Positions 1-7,934 of a stretch of 64,000 nt of DNA are shown in pieces. The notes under the pieces were generated by a model that was not told where the DNA came from, did no database searches, and saw only the letters and a program-made list of their open reading frames with translations. Positions within the stretch are counted from its first letter, which is position 1, and every line of letters begins with the position of its first letter. Source of the stretch: an uncultured Prevotella sp. (GTDB lineage Bacteria > Bacteroidota > Bacteroidia > Bacteroidales > Bacteroidaceae). The stretch is taken from the NCBI GenBank assembly GCA_900548195.1, contig URJQ01000001.1:14088-78087 (forward strand). The letters run 5' to 3'. The position numbers and the translations under genes are program-made.

Positions 1-1
1 A

Positions 2-841
2 GACAATCCAGCCTTCACCAGCCGACTCAAGAAATTCCTTGACGTGCTGAAGAAGAAGCACCCGGAAATCAAGTATATTGGCACTACTGGCCCTGACTCT
101 GAAGGTGAAAAGTTCCGTATGCTCCAACCTAAGATGAAGGAAATGAAGGTGGACCTCTATGATGAGCATTTCTATCGCAATGAGAAATGGTTTACTGACT
201 CCATCAACCGTCACCGTTATGACAACTATGACCGCAAGGGTCCAAAGATTTTTGCTGGTGAATACGCTTGTCATGGTAAGGGAAAGAAGTGGAACCACTT
301 TAATGCTGCCCTTCTCGAAGCTGCTTTCATGACCGGATATGAGCGCAATGCCGACGTTGTCCACATGGCTACTTACGCTCCGCTCTTCGCTCACGTGAAG
401 GGATGGCAGTGGCGTCCAGACATGATATGGTATGACAACCTCAATTCTTTCCGCACTTGCTCTTACTGGGTGCAGTATCTCTATTCTCACTATAAGGGCA
501 CTAATGTTCTCCCTCTCACTATGAACAAGAAGGTGGTGGCTGGTGATTCCGACCAGAATGGACTCTCTGCTTCTGCCGTTGTCAATAAGGCGACTGGAGA
601 AATCTACGTCAAAGTGGCGAATATCAGTGACAAGGCACAGCCTGTAAAGCTCAATCTTAAGGGCATAAAGAAACTCACTTCTGGAAAGGTCATCACCCTT
701 ACAAGCAGTAATCCTATAGCTGAGAACTCCCTCAAGAACCCTGATCTCATCCGTCCAGTGGAGAAGGAAATCAGCGTTTCTGGTGCAGTGCTCGACACAG
801 AGGTGCCTGCTTCCACTTTCGCAGTGTATGTTCTGAAATAA
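2..841 (+). CDS. Alpha-L-arabinofuranosidase, GH51, C-terminal part (5' truncated by window edge)
   Basis: The reading frame enters from the left edge with no start codon in the window, so only about the last 280 residues are present. Motifs of the GH51 catalytic barrel are visible: DEHFYR, then IFAGEYACHG, where the Glu codon at 260-262 sits at the family's nucleophile position. Next come a W-rich PDMIWYDNL stretch and a C-terminal beta domain typical of alpha-L-AF_C. GH51 enzymes remove terminal arabinofuranose from arabinan and arabinoxylan. The signal peptide and the acid/base residue lie outside the window, so location cannot be judged. The gene ends with TAA at 839-841 and is followed by a long non-coding stretch, so it ends its transcription unit. 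It is 30 kb from the pectin genes further right, and a shared role is only possible. Confidence 0.85.
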   Translation, partial: DNPAFTSRLKKFLDVLKKKHPEIKYIGTTGPDSEGEKFRMLQPKMKEMKVDLYDEHFYRNEKWFTDSINRHRYDNYDRKGPKIFAGEYACHGKGKKWNHFNAALLEAAFMTGYERNADVVHMATYAPLFAHVKGWQWRPDMIWYDNLNSFRTCSYWVQYLYSHYKGTNVLPLTMNKKVVAGDSDQNGLSASAVVNKATGEIYVKVANISDKAQPVKLNLKGIKKLTSGKVITLTSSNPIAENSLKNPDLIRPVEKEISVSGAVLDTEVPASTFAVYVLK

Positions 842-907
842 GACTTCATCTTTCCGTCTTTCAAGAAAAAAGGCAATAATAAGGACGGAAAAATAGAACA
901 AAAACTC

Positions 908-1039
908 GATTTCAAAGCTATTGTTTTCCAATAGCGAAGCTTTCGCGTTGCAATAACATAGATATTACAGTGTAAAAGCATAGATATTACCCTCTAATAA
1001 CTAAGCTTTTACACTGTAATATCTATGCTTTTGCAACGC
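908..1039. repeat. Array A: six 22-bp phased quasi-palindromic units
   Basis: Six consecutive 22-bp units start at 908, 930, 952, 974, 996 and 1018. The best match the pattern AAAAGC-NNN-GCTTTT followed by a variable 7-bp spacer. Neighbouring units read either CATAG or CTATG in the centre, so orientation varies while the phase is kept. The same unit and period recur at 16312-16465 and 30396-30571. Function unknown. Confidence 0.7.
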
Positions 1040-1340
1040 TTTGATTTATAGATAGATACCAAGCCTTTATTTCTCTACCTCTGTAATCCGGGAAAATAGG
1101 ACAATTTTCCCTTCTCGATAACCATAGAAATACCCCTCCATCCCCGCTTTTATCCCCTTCATCCCCACATATATCCCCATAAACAGCAAGTGTAACCAAA
1201 GGTCACGGTGCCAACGGCTTTTACCGTTGGCTTGTCCTTTCCTCCATCCTCACTCCCAAGCAAATATCCCATCATTCGCCCAGAAGATATTACAAACACC
1301 TCAAGAAATAAGGGAAGAATGAGAAAAAACAAGAAACTAA

Positions 1341-1372
1341 TTTGGCATTGACATTTTTTATTTGTAATTTTG
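1341..1372 (+). promoter_or_regulatory. Bacteroidota-type promoter of the nucleotidyltransferase gene
   Basis: TTTG at 1341-1344 and TAATTTTG at 1365-1372 are separated by 20 bp, matching the -33/-7 consensus. The predicted transcript starts near 1378, leaving a leader of about 30 nt before the ATG at 1409. Confidence 0.75.
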
Positions 1373-1408
1373 TAGGCTCAAATAGATAAGTACTTTAAAC
1401 ATAAACTT

Positions 1409-2332
1409 ATGAAACCTACACTTTTTCTACTCGCTGCAGGCATGGGAAGCCGTTACGGTGGTCTGAAGCAGTTGGACGGTCTTGGCCCTAACGGCGAGAC
1501 TATTATGGACTATAGTATTTACGATGCAATCCAGGCTGGCTTCGGCAAAATCGTCTGGGTTATCCGAAAGGACTTCGAAGAGCAGTTCCGTACTCAGATT
1601 CTCTCTAAGTATGAGGGAAAAATCAAGTGCGAGCTTTGCTTCCAGAGCATTGACGCTCTGCCGGAAGGATTCACTGTACCTGAAGGTCGTCAGAAGCCTT
1701 GGGGCACTAATCACGCTGTGCTCATGGGTAAGGACATCATCAAGGAGCCTTTCTGCGTAATCAACTGTGATGACTTCTATAATCGTGACGCATTCATGGT
1801 AATAGGCAAATTCCTCGCAGACCTTCCAGAAAATGCAAAAGGACAGTATGCCATGGTAGGTTTCCGCGTAGGTAATACCCTTAGCGAAAACGGTACTGTA
1901 AGCCGTGGTATCTGCTCAAAGGATGCTAATGGCAACCTCACCACTTGCGTAGAGCGCACCAAGATTGCTCGTCTCGAAGATGGTTCTGTGGCTTATCGTG
2001 CTGACAACAAGGAAGATGGTGAATGGGTAGGCGTAGAGGAAAACGCCCCTGTAAGCATGAATATGTGGGGCTTCACTCCTGACTATTTCCAGTATTCTGA
2101 GGAATATTTCAAGGAGTTCCTTTCTGATCCTGCTAATATCGCCAACCTCAAGTCCGAGTTCTTCATTCCATTGATGGTCAATAAGCTTATCAATGACGGA
2201 ACTGCTACATGCAAGGTGCTTGACACCACCAGCAAGTGGTTTGGCGTAACTTATTCAGAGGACCGTCCTGACACAGTGGCTCGTATTGCCAAGCTCGTAG
2301 AGGAAGGCGTTTATCCAGAGAAGCTCTTCTAA
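1409..2332 (+). CDS. Nucleotidyltransferase family protein (sugar-nucleotide pyrophosphorylase type)
   Basis: A 307-residue cytosolic protein with the NTP_transferase fold. The N-terminal LLAAGMGSRYGG is the nucleotide-binding signature, GLKQLDGLGPNGETIMDY continues the active-site region, and INCDDFY carries the metal-binding Asp. Family members join a sugar 1-phosphate to an NTP to give an activated sugar for cell-wall or capsule synthesis. The exact sugar and base cannot be read from sequence. This compact form without an acyltransferase tail is common in Bacteroidales. It starts at the first ATG after a good promoter and is followed after 50 bp by the DHH phosphoesterase on the same strand, so the two may be cotranscribed. 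Confidence 0.8.
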   Translation: MKPTLFLLAAGMGSRYGGLKQLDGLGPNGETIMDYSIYDAIQAGFGKIVWVIRKDFEEQFRTQILSKYEGKIKCELCFQSIDALPEGFTVPEGRQKPWGTNHAVLMGKDIIKEPFCVINCDDFYNRDAFMVIGKFLADLPENAKGQYAMVGFRVGNTLSENGTVSRGICSKDANGNLTTCVERTKIARLEDGSVAYRADNKEDGEWVGVEENAPVSMNMWGFTPDYFQYSEEYFKEFLSDPANIANLKSEFFIPLMVNKLINDGTATCKVLDTTSKWFGVTYSEDRPDTVARIAKLVEEGVYPEKLF

Positions 2333-2382
2333 TTCAATAGCTTGCTTCCACAGTCTCCTTTTTCTCACAGAAAAAACTAAAT

Positions 2383-3417
2383 ATGAATTTGAACATACTG
2401 AATGAGGCCGACTTGGCGCGGCTTCGTGATATAGTGGCCGAGGCTGAGCGCGTGCTTATCCTCGGCCATGTCAATGCAGACGGAGATGCTATCGGCTCAT
2501 GTCTTACGTGGGCTGAATATCTCAGAAGACAAGGAAAGATAGCTAATATCGTAGTGCCTGACCAGTTTCCCGACTTCCTCAGATGGATGCCGGGCATAGA
2601 GCGTATTATTCGATATGATAAAGTGCCGCAGACGGTCGATAAACTCTTTGCTGAAAGCGACACAATATTCTGCCTTGACTTCAACACTCCTTCCCGCATT
2701 ACTGATGAATTGGGCGAGAAACTCGTCGCTGCACCTGGGCGTAAGGTGCTCATTGACCATCATTTAGGTCCTGATGTGAATACTGTGCTTACCATTTCAC
2801 ATCCTGATATGAGTTCTACAGCCGAACTCGTATTCCGACTTATCCACCAACTCGGAGGATATGAGGACATGACAAAGAATATGGCTGTGACGGCTTACTG
2901 CGGAATGATGACTGATACAGGTGGATTTACATTCAATTCCACCCGTCCTGAGATATTCCTTATTATCAGTCTTCTGCTCGCAAAAGGCATTGATAAGGAT
3001 AAGATTTACCGCAATGTATTCAATACATTCAGCCAAAGCAGACTACGTCTGACTGGCTATGTGCTATATGAAAAGCTCAATGTACTGGCTCCATTACACG
3101 CCTCATATTACGTTATTACAAAGGAAGAGCAGAAACGCTTCAATTACATCAAAGGCGATGCAGAGGGACTTGTCAATATGCCACTGCAGATGAAGGGGCA
3201 TAGACTCTCCATCTCTTTGCGCGAAGACAGCGAGAAACATAATACTATATGGCTTAGCCTCAGAAGTGTCGATGACTTCCCTTGCAATGAAATGGCAGCT
3301 CGCTTCTTCAATGGAGGCGGACATAAGAATGCTTCTGGTGGCAAACTCTTCTGCTCTGTCGAGGAAGCTGAAAAGATAGTGATTGACGCTATACGCGCTT
3401 ATTCCCACCTCTTGTAG
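2383..3417 (+). CDS. DHH family phosphoesterase (NrnA-type oligoribonuclease/pAp phosphatase)
   Basis: A 344-residue cytosolic protein. The DHH domain shows GHVNADGDAIGS, CLDFNTPSR and the name-giving KVLIDHHLGPD. The C-terminal DHHA1 domain carries the substrate-binding FNGGGHKNASGG. NrnA-type proteins degrade 2-5 nt RNA or pGpG and dephosphorylate pAp, ending RNA turnover and sulfur or cofactor by-product recycling. Length and domain order fit NrnA rather than RecJ (longer) or the membrane-bound GdpP. The ATG at 2383 is the first in frame. It is followed by a new promoter, so it probably ends the two-gene unit that starts at 1409. Confidence 0.88.
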   Translation: MNLNILNEADLARLRDIVAEAERVLILGHVNADGDAIGSCLTWAEYLRRQGKIANIVVPDQFPDFLRWMPGIERIIRYDKVPQTVDKLFAESDTIFCLDFNTPSRITDELGEKLVAAPGRKVLIDHHLGPDVNTVLTISHPDMSSTAELVFRLIHQLGGYEDMTKNMAVTAYCGMMTDTGGFTFNSTRPEIFLIISLLLAKGIDKDKIYRNVFNTFSQSRLRLTGYVLYEKLNVLAPLHASYYVITKEEQKRFNYIKGDAEGLVNMPLQMKGHRLSISLREDSEKHNTIWLSLRSVDDFPCNEMAARFFNGGGHKNASGGKLFCSVEEAEKIVIDAIRAYSHLL

Positions 3418-3504
3418 GCTGGAAATCGTGGAAAAGTTGCCGATAGCTTTCATTTTCTTCATTTTAATTAACTGTTCGTTTTACGATATTTGCTCCTTTT
3501 TTCG

Positions 3505-3512
3505 TAACTTTG
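3505..3512 (+). promoter_or_regulatory. Promoter -7 element (TAACTTTG) of the DUF4827 gene
   Basis: TAACTTTGCACC matches the Bacteroidota -7 box and lies 28 bp before the ATG. The -33 region is T-rich (about 3479-3482) but not a clean TTTG. Confidence 0.6.
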
Positions 3513-3539
3513 CACCCGAAACTGTGTAATATATTATAA

Positions 3540-4181
3540 ATGAAAAAAATACTTTATACTTTATTGTGCGCTGTCGTTGCAGTCACAATGACTTCTTGTG
3601 ACGATGTAGAGACATACGCAGAACAGCGTGATGCAGAGCGTGCAGCTATCTCCAAGTATCTTGTTGACCATAAGATTAAGGTGATATCAGAGAAGGAATT
3701 CCTCGCTAATGATACCACTACAGACGTATCAAAGAATGAGTATGTGCTCTTTGAGAGCTCTGGTGTCTATATGCAGATTGTCAATCGTGGATGTGGCGAA
3801 ATCCTTAAGAAAGGCGAAAGTGCTGACGTGCTCACCCGTTTCAAGGAGTATAATGTCAATGGTGACTCTCTTCAGTTGACTAATATGAGTCTCACCACCG
3901 GCTATCTCTGCGATAAATATAATGTGAAGAATACCAGTGGTTCATTCACAGCATCGTTCGATACCAGGTCAAGCCTTATGTATTTGGCGTACAGCAGCGC
4001 ATCTGTTCCTGCTGGATGGCTCGTACCGCTGTCATATATCCGCCTCGGACGTCCTGCTGAAGAAGGGGACGAAATAGCCAAGGTGAAACTCCTTGTGCCT
4101 CATGATCAGGGACATCAGTATGCCAGCAAGGGAGTATATGCTTGCTTCTACGAATTGTCTTACCAGAGAGGGCTCAACTAA
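3540..4181 (+). CDS. DUF4827 lipoprotein (FKBP-like fold)
   Basis: A 213-residue predicted lipoprotein: a basic, hydrophobic N-terminus ends in the lipobox TMTSC with Cys20 as the lipidated residue, followed by DDVE. The C-terminal half contains PAGWLVPLSYIRLGRP and KLLVPHDQG...ACFYELSYQRG, the pattern I associate with DUF4827, which resembles FKBP-type prolyl isomerases. Function is unknown; if it is an isomerase-like protein it would act in the periplasm or at a membrane surface. It lies 79 bp upstream of glmM on the same strand, and the pair may share the promoter at 3505. The family name comes from pattern memory, not a search. Confidence 0.7.
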   Translation: MKKILYTLLCAVVAVTMTSCDDVETYAEQRDAERAAISKYLVDHKIKVISEKEFLANDTTTDVSKNEYVLFESSGVYMQIVNRGCGEILKKGESADVLTRFKEYNVNGDSLQLTNMSLTTGYLCDKYNVKNTSGSFTASFDTRSSLMYLAYSSASVPAGWLVPLSYIRLGRPAEEGDEIAKVKLLVPHDQGHQYASKGVYACFYELSYQRGLN

Positions 4182-4260
4182 TCTTGCGCCTCTAAAATCC
4201 GATTTCAGCCCTGTGGGACTTGGACAAATCTCACATCGCCATACAAAAACGTAAATAGAC

Positions 4261-5649
4261 ATGACACTGATTAAATCAATTTCAGGCATCCGAGGTACTA
4301 TCGGAGGTCCTGCCGGGGATACTCTAAATCCTCTTGACATAGTAAAGTTTACTTCAGCATACGCTACTTTCATCCGTAAGAGTACAAAGAATGCGTCAAA
4401 CAAGATTGTTGTCGGTCGCGATGCGCGTATCTCTGGCGAGATGGTGAAGAATGTAGTCTGCGGAACATTGATGGGAATGGGATATGATGTCATAAATATC
4501 GGACTGGCATCTACTCCTACTACTGAGCTCGCAGTGACAATGGCTGGCGCTGATGGTGGCATTATCATCACTGCAAGTCATAATCCACGCCATTGGAACG
4601 CATTGAAATTGCTCAATTCTCGCGGTGAATTCCTTACCGCGGCTGATGGTAATGAGGTTCTCTCTATTGCTGAGGCTGAGGCTTTCGAATATGCTGACGT
4701 TGACCACATGGGCAAATATTCAGAAGAAAATTTCGACGACCGTCATGTGGAGTCTGTGCTTAATCTCAAACTTGCTGATGTTGAGGCTATTAAGAAAGCG
4801 CATTTCCGTGTAATCGTTGATTCTATCAACTCTGTTGGAGGCATTATTTTGCCAAAGCTTCTCGACCGTCTCGGAGTGGAATATACCTTCCTCAACGGCG
4901 AAGCAAATGGTGATTTTGCCCATAATCCAGAGCCATTGGAGAAGAATCTCGGTGGTATCATGGGCGAACTCGCAAAGGGTGGCTATGACCTTGGTATCGT
5001 AGTCGATCCTGATGTTGACCGTCTTGCCTTCATTTGTGAGGATGGAAAGATGTTTGGTGAGGAATATACACTCGTCAGTGTGGCTGACTATGTTCTCTCA
5101 CATACTCCTGGCGCTACTGTAAGCAATCTGAGTAGTACCCGTGCTCTCCGCGATATAACAGAGAAGCATGGTGGTGTCTATACCGCAGCTGCTGTGGGTG
5201 AAGTAAATGTTACCACTAAGATGCGTGAAGTTGGCGCTGTCATTGGTGGCGAAGGAAATGGTGGAGTAATCTATCCAAAAAGCCATTATGGACGTGATGC
5301 CCTCGTGGGAATCGCTCTCTTCCTTTCTTCTCTCGCACAGAAGGGTGTGAAAGTCAGCGAACTCAGAAAGACTTTCCCTGAGTATTTCATTGCTAAGAAT
5401 CGCATTGACCTTACTCCAACCACTGATGTTGATGCTATCCTCATGAAAGTGAAGGAGATGTTTGCTGCTCAAAAGGATGCTTCTGTCAATGATATTGATG
5501 GTGTAAAGATTGATTTTCCTGACAAATGGGTACACCTCCGCAAGAGTAACACTGAGCCAATCATCCGCGTTTATTCTGAAGCACACACCATGGAAGAGGC
5601 TGAAGCCATCGGCAAGCAGCTCATGGACGTAGTCTATTCCTTCCAGTAA
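4261..5649 (+). CDS. glmM: Phosphoglucosamine mutase / phosphohexomutase
   Basis: A 462-residue alpha-D-phosphohexomutase. The catalytic phosphoserine is Ser106 in TASHNP, the metal loop is DPDVDR (249-254), sugar binding is GEGNGG, and the phosphate loop is RKSNTEPIIRVY near the C-terminus. In Bacteroidota this form is normally called GlmM, which converts glucosamine 6-phosphate to the 1-phosphate for peptidoglycan and LPS precursors. Phosphomannomutase or phosphoglucomutase activity cannot be excluded from sequence. The ATG at 4261 directly precedes the conserved SISGIRGT. A strong hairpin follows at 5704-5760 and ends the unit. Confidence 0.9.
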   Translation: MTLIKSISGIRGTIGGPAGDTLNPLDIVKFTSAYATFIRKSTKNASNKIVVGRDARISGEMVKNVVCGTLMGMGYDVINIGLASTPTTELAVTMAGADGGIIITASHNPRHWNALKLLNSRGEFLTAADGNEVLSIAEAEAFEYADVDHMGKYSEENFDDRHVESVLNLKLADVEAIKKAHFRVIVDSINSVGGIILPKLLDRLGVEYTFLNGEANGDFAHNPEPLEKNLGGIMGELAKGGYDLGIVVDPDVDRLAFICEDGKMFGEEYTLVSVADYVLSHTPGATVSNLSSTRALRDITEKHGGVYTAAAVGEVNVTTKMREVGAVIGGEGNGGVIYPKSHYGRDALVGIALFLSSLAQKGVKVSELRKTFPEYFIAKNRIDLTPTTDVDAILMKVKEMFAAQKDASVNDIDGVKIDFPDKWVHLRKSNTEPIIRVYSEAHTMEEAEAIGKQLMDVVYSFQ

Positions 5650-5659
5650 CCGAACGATA

Positions 5660-5693
5660 GAGCCACTGTGTCAGCCGCGTTACCGGCTGATAT
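5660..5693. repeat. REP-like element, copy 1 (33 bp exact match to 30112-30144)
   Basis: GAGCCACTGTGTCAGCCG is followed by an internal palindrome (CAGCCG, 6-nt loop, CGGCTG). Positions 5661-5693 match 30112-30144 exactly in the opposite orientation, and a shorter version occurs at 32132-32164. It lies just after glmM. Confidence 0.8.
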
Positions 5694-5703
5694 TCGCATA
5701 GAT

Positions 5704-5760
5704 ACAAACGAAAATACAGGAAAACAAAGAATTACTCTGTTTTCCTGTATTTTCATTTGT
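5704..5760 (+). terminator. Long hairpin terminator after glmM
   Basis: A stem of about 23 bp (5704-5726 with 5738-5760) has a single mismatch and a loop of about 11 nt. The arms are A-rich then T-rich, as in a bidirectional intrinsic terminator. It lies between glmM (plus) and the RNA genes (minus). Confidence 0.75.
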
Positions 5761-5784
5761 TGTAATGACCTTCCCGCAAAAGCA

Positions 5785-5822
5785 TAAAAAAGAAGGAAAT
5801 CTCCATAGGAAACTTCCTTCTT
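5785..5822 (-). terminator. Intrinsic terminator of the SRP RNA/tRNA-Thr transcript
   Basis: Read on the minus strand, a 15-bp stem with two mismatches (5808-5822 with 5790-5804, 3-nt loop) is followed directly by a T-run. It begins 9 nt beyond the 3' end of tRNA-Thr. Confidence 0.8.
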
Positions 5823-5830
5823 ATCTTTCG

Positions 5831-5904
5831 AGCCTCTTGTCGGATTCGAACCAACGACCCCGAGATTACAAATCACGTGCTCTGGCCAACTGAGCTAAAG
5901 AGGC
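5831..5904 (-). tRNA. tRNA-Thr (anticodon UGU)
   Basis: The 74-nt cloverleaf includes the discriminator base. The acceptor arms GCCTCTT/AAGAGGC pair fully, the D stem is GCTC/GAGC, and the T arm is GTTGG-TTCGAAT-CCGAC. The anticodon loop TTTGTAA gives anticodon TGT (UGU). The anticodon stem CGTGA/TCTCG has one internal U-U mismatch (29-41). No CCA is encoded. Its 5' end lies 4 nt after the SRP RNA 3' end, so the two are one transcript. Confidence 0.95.
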
Positions 5905-5908
5905 GGGT

Positions 5909-6002
5909 GGGCAGCTACTTACATCGCGCCGCTACAACCAACTACCTTTGCTACGTTCCCGTCCTGGAGGATTCGAAGGGAGCTGGCCGTGCAAGACTGC
6001 CC
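5909..6002 (-). ncRNA. ffs: Signal recognition particle RNA, small bacterial type (4.5S-like)
   Basis: The minus strand gives about 94 nt that fold as one rod. The ends GGGCAG/CTGCCC pair, followed by CUUGCA/UGUAAG. The apex has the universal SRP core: ACG-GGAA-CGU (a GGAA tetraloop on a 3-bp stem), flanked by the symmetric loop AGG on one side and AGCA on the other, as in E. coli 4.5S. It scaffolds Ffh for cotranslational targeting to the membrane. It lacks an Alu domain. A leader of about 85 nt seems to precede it if transcription starts at the -7 box at 6093-6100. The 4-nt ACCC spacer to tRNA-Thr means RNase P cleavage at the tRNA 5' end would also create the SRP RNA 3' end. Confidence 0.92.
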
Positions 6003-6092
6003 ATGTTTTTGACCTGCGAAAGCAAGCCTTTCAAGGGGCGAAAACCAAGCGTTCTCAATGCTATTGCTGAGCCGTTTTTGATTTTGCGAGTG

Positions 6093-6100
6093 CAAAGGTA
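6093..6100 (-). promoter_or_regulatory. Promoter -7 element (TACCTTTG) for ffs and tRNA-Thr
   Basis: The minus strand reads TACCTTTGCA, a form typical of strong Bacteroidota stable-RNA promoters. No clear -33 TTTG is seen at the usual distance. The predicted start is near 6087. Confidence 0.6.
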
Positions 6101-6263
6101 ATGCTTTTATTTGAGAAAAAAGAGTAAATCTCAAACTTTTAACTTCTATTAACGACATTAGCAATACTCCTAACGCAATGCGAAAACACAAAAAAATACT
6201 TAAAATTAACCTTTTACTATGTAAAAACTTTCATTATATGATGCGTATATGACGAAAAATGAG

Positions 6264-6271
6264 TAACTTTG
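6264..6271 (+). promoter_or_regulatory. Promoter -7 element (TAACTTTG) of the DUF4199 gene
   Basis: TAACTTTGCAG matches the -7 box. The start it predicts (about 6277) leaves only about 5 nt before the upstream ATG at 6282, which favours the ATG at 6318 as the true start. Confidence 0.6.
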
Positions 6272-6317
6272 CAGAAAATATGTGCCTACCTATGGCATTG
6301 GTATAGTAATTAGAAAA

Positions 6318-6863
6318 ATGATAACAAGAGAAGAATATAAACAGTTGAAGGCTTTCGCTCGCGTCGATGGAGCTATCCTCGGCGTGATTATGATGGCCAC
6401 TTTCATGGCATTCGTACATAGTTTCACGGATGCTTTCTGGCAGATAGCCTATATCATCGGCATTATTGTAGTGCCTGTTTTTGTGGCTTTAAGAGTGAGA
6501 AACTATCGTGATAAGATAGTAGAGAAAAGGGTTAGTTTCCGTCGTGCGGCAGGTTATTCCATGTTTTGCTTTGGCTATGCCTCACTCGTATTCTCGCTTT
6601 CAGTGCTCGTCTATCTCCAGTATTTTGATAATGGCACCCTCTTGATGGGATTGCAGGAATACTTCCGCACGCCAGAGATGGCGCAAGCTATGAAGGCTTA
6701 CGGTGTCGATGCTGCCACAATGAAGCAGGAAGTGGCTGCTCTTTCATCGCTCCGTCCTGTCGATGTCGCATTTACAATGATTTCAAATACGCTTATGTCA
6801 GGCTTGTTCTGCAGCCTTATCATCGCAGTAATATCCCGACGTGAGCCACGAAGGGTGGCTTAA
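6318..6863 (+). CDS. DUF4199 integral membrane protein
   Basis: A 181-residue protein, if it starts at the ATG of MITREEYKQLKAFARVDG. A start at 6282 would add 12 residues but lies almost on the predicted transcription start. About four hydrophobic segments are visible (around AILGVIMMATFMAF, IAYIIGIIVVPVFVAL, MFCFGYASLVFSLSVLVYL and TLMSGLFCSLIIAVI). This arrangement fits DUF4199, a Bacteroidota inner-membrane family of unknown function often next to a GT2 glycosyltransferase, as here (99 bp upstream). The pairing suggests cell-envelope glycan work, but that is inference. Confidence 0.7.
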   Translation: MITREEYKQLKAFARVDGAILGVIMMATFMAFVHSFTDAFWQIAYIIGIIVVPVFVALRVRNYRDKIVEKRVSFRRAAGYSMFCFGYASLVFSLSVLVYLQYFDNGTLLMGLQEYFRTPEMAQAMKAYGVDAATMKQEVAALSSLRPVDVAFTMISNTLMSGLFCSLIIAVISRREPRRVA

Positions 6864-6962
6864 CCCGAATATCTTTGAATAGTAAGTTAGTTTGCAGTTT
6901 GCATTTCGCTTGCCAATAGCAAAAGAAAAACTGCCAAATGACAAAATCACCAAACAACGAAA

Positions 6963-7934
6963 ATGAATATATCAGTAATAGTACCCCTCTACAATGAAGA
7001 AGAATCGCTTCCGGAACTCTATGCTTGGATAGACAGAGTGATGAAGTCTAAAGGCTTCTCTTACGAAGTAATATTCGTCAATGACGGAAGTACAGACCGT
7101 TCTTGGGACGTAATCCGCGAACTTAGTGAGAAATCGGAGAATGTCAAAGGCATCAAGTTCCGCCGTAATTACGGTAAGTCGCCTGCTCTCTACTGCGGTT
7201 TTGCTGCCGCTCAAGGTGATGTGGTGATTACTATGGATGCTGACCTTCAGGATTCTCCTGACGAGATACCGGAGCTCTACCGCATGATTATGGAGGATGG
7301 CTATGACCTCGTGTCAGGATATAAGCAGAACAGAAAGAAGGGAGACCCGCTTTCTAAGACTATTCCTACCAAACTCTTTAATGCTACAGCGCGTCAGGTA
7401 AGCGGAATACATAATCTTCATGACTTCAACTGTGGACTGAAAGCTTATCGCAAAGAGGTGGTAAAGAATATTGAGGTCTATGGCGAGATGCACCGCTATA
7501 TCCCTTATCTTGCTAAGAATGCAGGTTTCTCAAAGATTGGAGAAAAACCTGTACATCATCAGGCTCGTAAGTTTGGAACGTCGAAGTTTATGGGTTGGAA
7601 CCGCTTTGTCAATGGTTATCTCGACCTTCTCACGCTTTGGTTCCTATCTACTTTTGGCAAGAAACCGATGCATATCTTTGGTTTCCTCGGCACTCTTGTA
7701 TTCATGGTGGGTTTCTTCTCTGCCTTAGGAATCGGTGTCGATAAGCTTTGGGCTTTGTCGCAAGGCATCCCGCAGCGCCTTGTTACAGACTCGCCTTGGT
7801 TCTACATCGCATTGACGATGATGATGATAGGCACGCAGTTGTTCCTCGCTGGATTTATAGGAGACCTCTTAAGCCGTTCTTCTCAGAATCGTAATGACTA
7901 TCAGATAGAGGAGGAAATAAGATGCGGAAAGTAG
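6963..7934 (+). CDS. GT2 family glycosyltransferase, DPM1/GtrB type
   Basis: A 323-residue protein. The N-terminal GT-A domain (1-225) shows SVIVPLYNEEESLPEL, FVNDGSTDRSW, FRRNYGKSPAL and the metal-binding DADLQDSPDEIP. Two membrane spans follow (about FGFLGTLVFMVGFFSALGIG and WFYIALTMMMIGTQLFLAGF). This layout matches transferases that charge undecaprenyl or dolichyl phosphate with a sugar (ArnC, GtrB, DPM1) on the cytosolic face of the inner membrane. The sugar cannot be told. Its 3' end overlaps the next gene by 13 bp, so both are translated from one message. Confidence 0.85.
   Translation: MNISVIVPLYNEEESLPELYAWIDRVMKSKGFSYEVIFVNDGSTDRSWDVIRELSEKSENVKGIKFRRNYGKSPALYCGFAAAQGDVVITMDADLQDSPDEIPELYRMIMEDGYDLVSGYKQNRKKGDPLSKTIPTKLFNATARQVSGIHNLHDFNCGLKAYRKEVVKNIEVYGEMHRYIPYLAKNAGFSKIGEKPVHHQARKFGTSKFMGWNRFVNGYLDLLTLWFLSTFGKKPMHIFGFLGTLVFMVGFFSALGIGVDKLWALSQGIPQRLVTDSPWFYIALTMMMIGTQLFLAGFIGDLLSRSSQNRNDYQIEEEIRCGK

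Larger units (their letters stand above)
842..1408. other. Intergenic region with phased repeats and a promoter
   Basis: No gene is supported in these 567 bases. They hold a weak inverted repeat (851-858 with 884-891), an array of 22-bp units (908-1039), a compact hairpin with an 8-bp stem (1210-1217 with 1224-1231), a C-rich stretch near 1130-1180, and the promoter of the next gene. A 125-codon open frame on the minus strand (604-981) mostly shadows the GH51 gene and was rejected. Confidence 0.7.

Noticed and set aside
604..981. Minus-strand open frame of 125 codons
   Set aside because: It mostly runs antisense through the well-supported GH51 gene; the non-overlapping part lies in repeat array A, and it has no promoter or family resemblance.
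5877..6191. Open frames on both strands near 5.9-6.2 kb
   Set aside because: They overlap tRNA-Thr and the SRP RNA, whose structures are clear, and start without promoter support.
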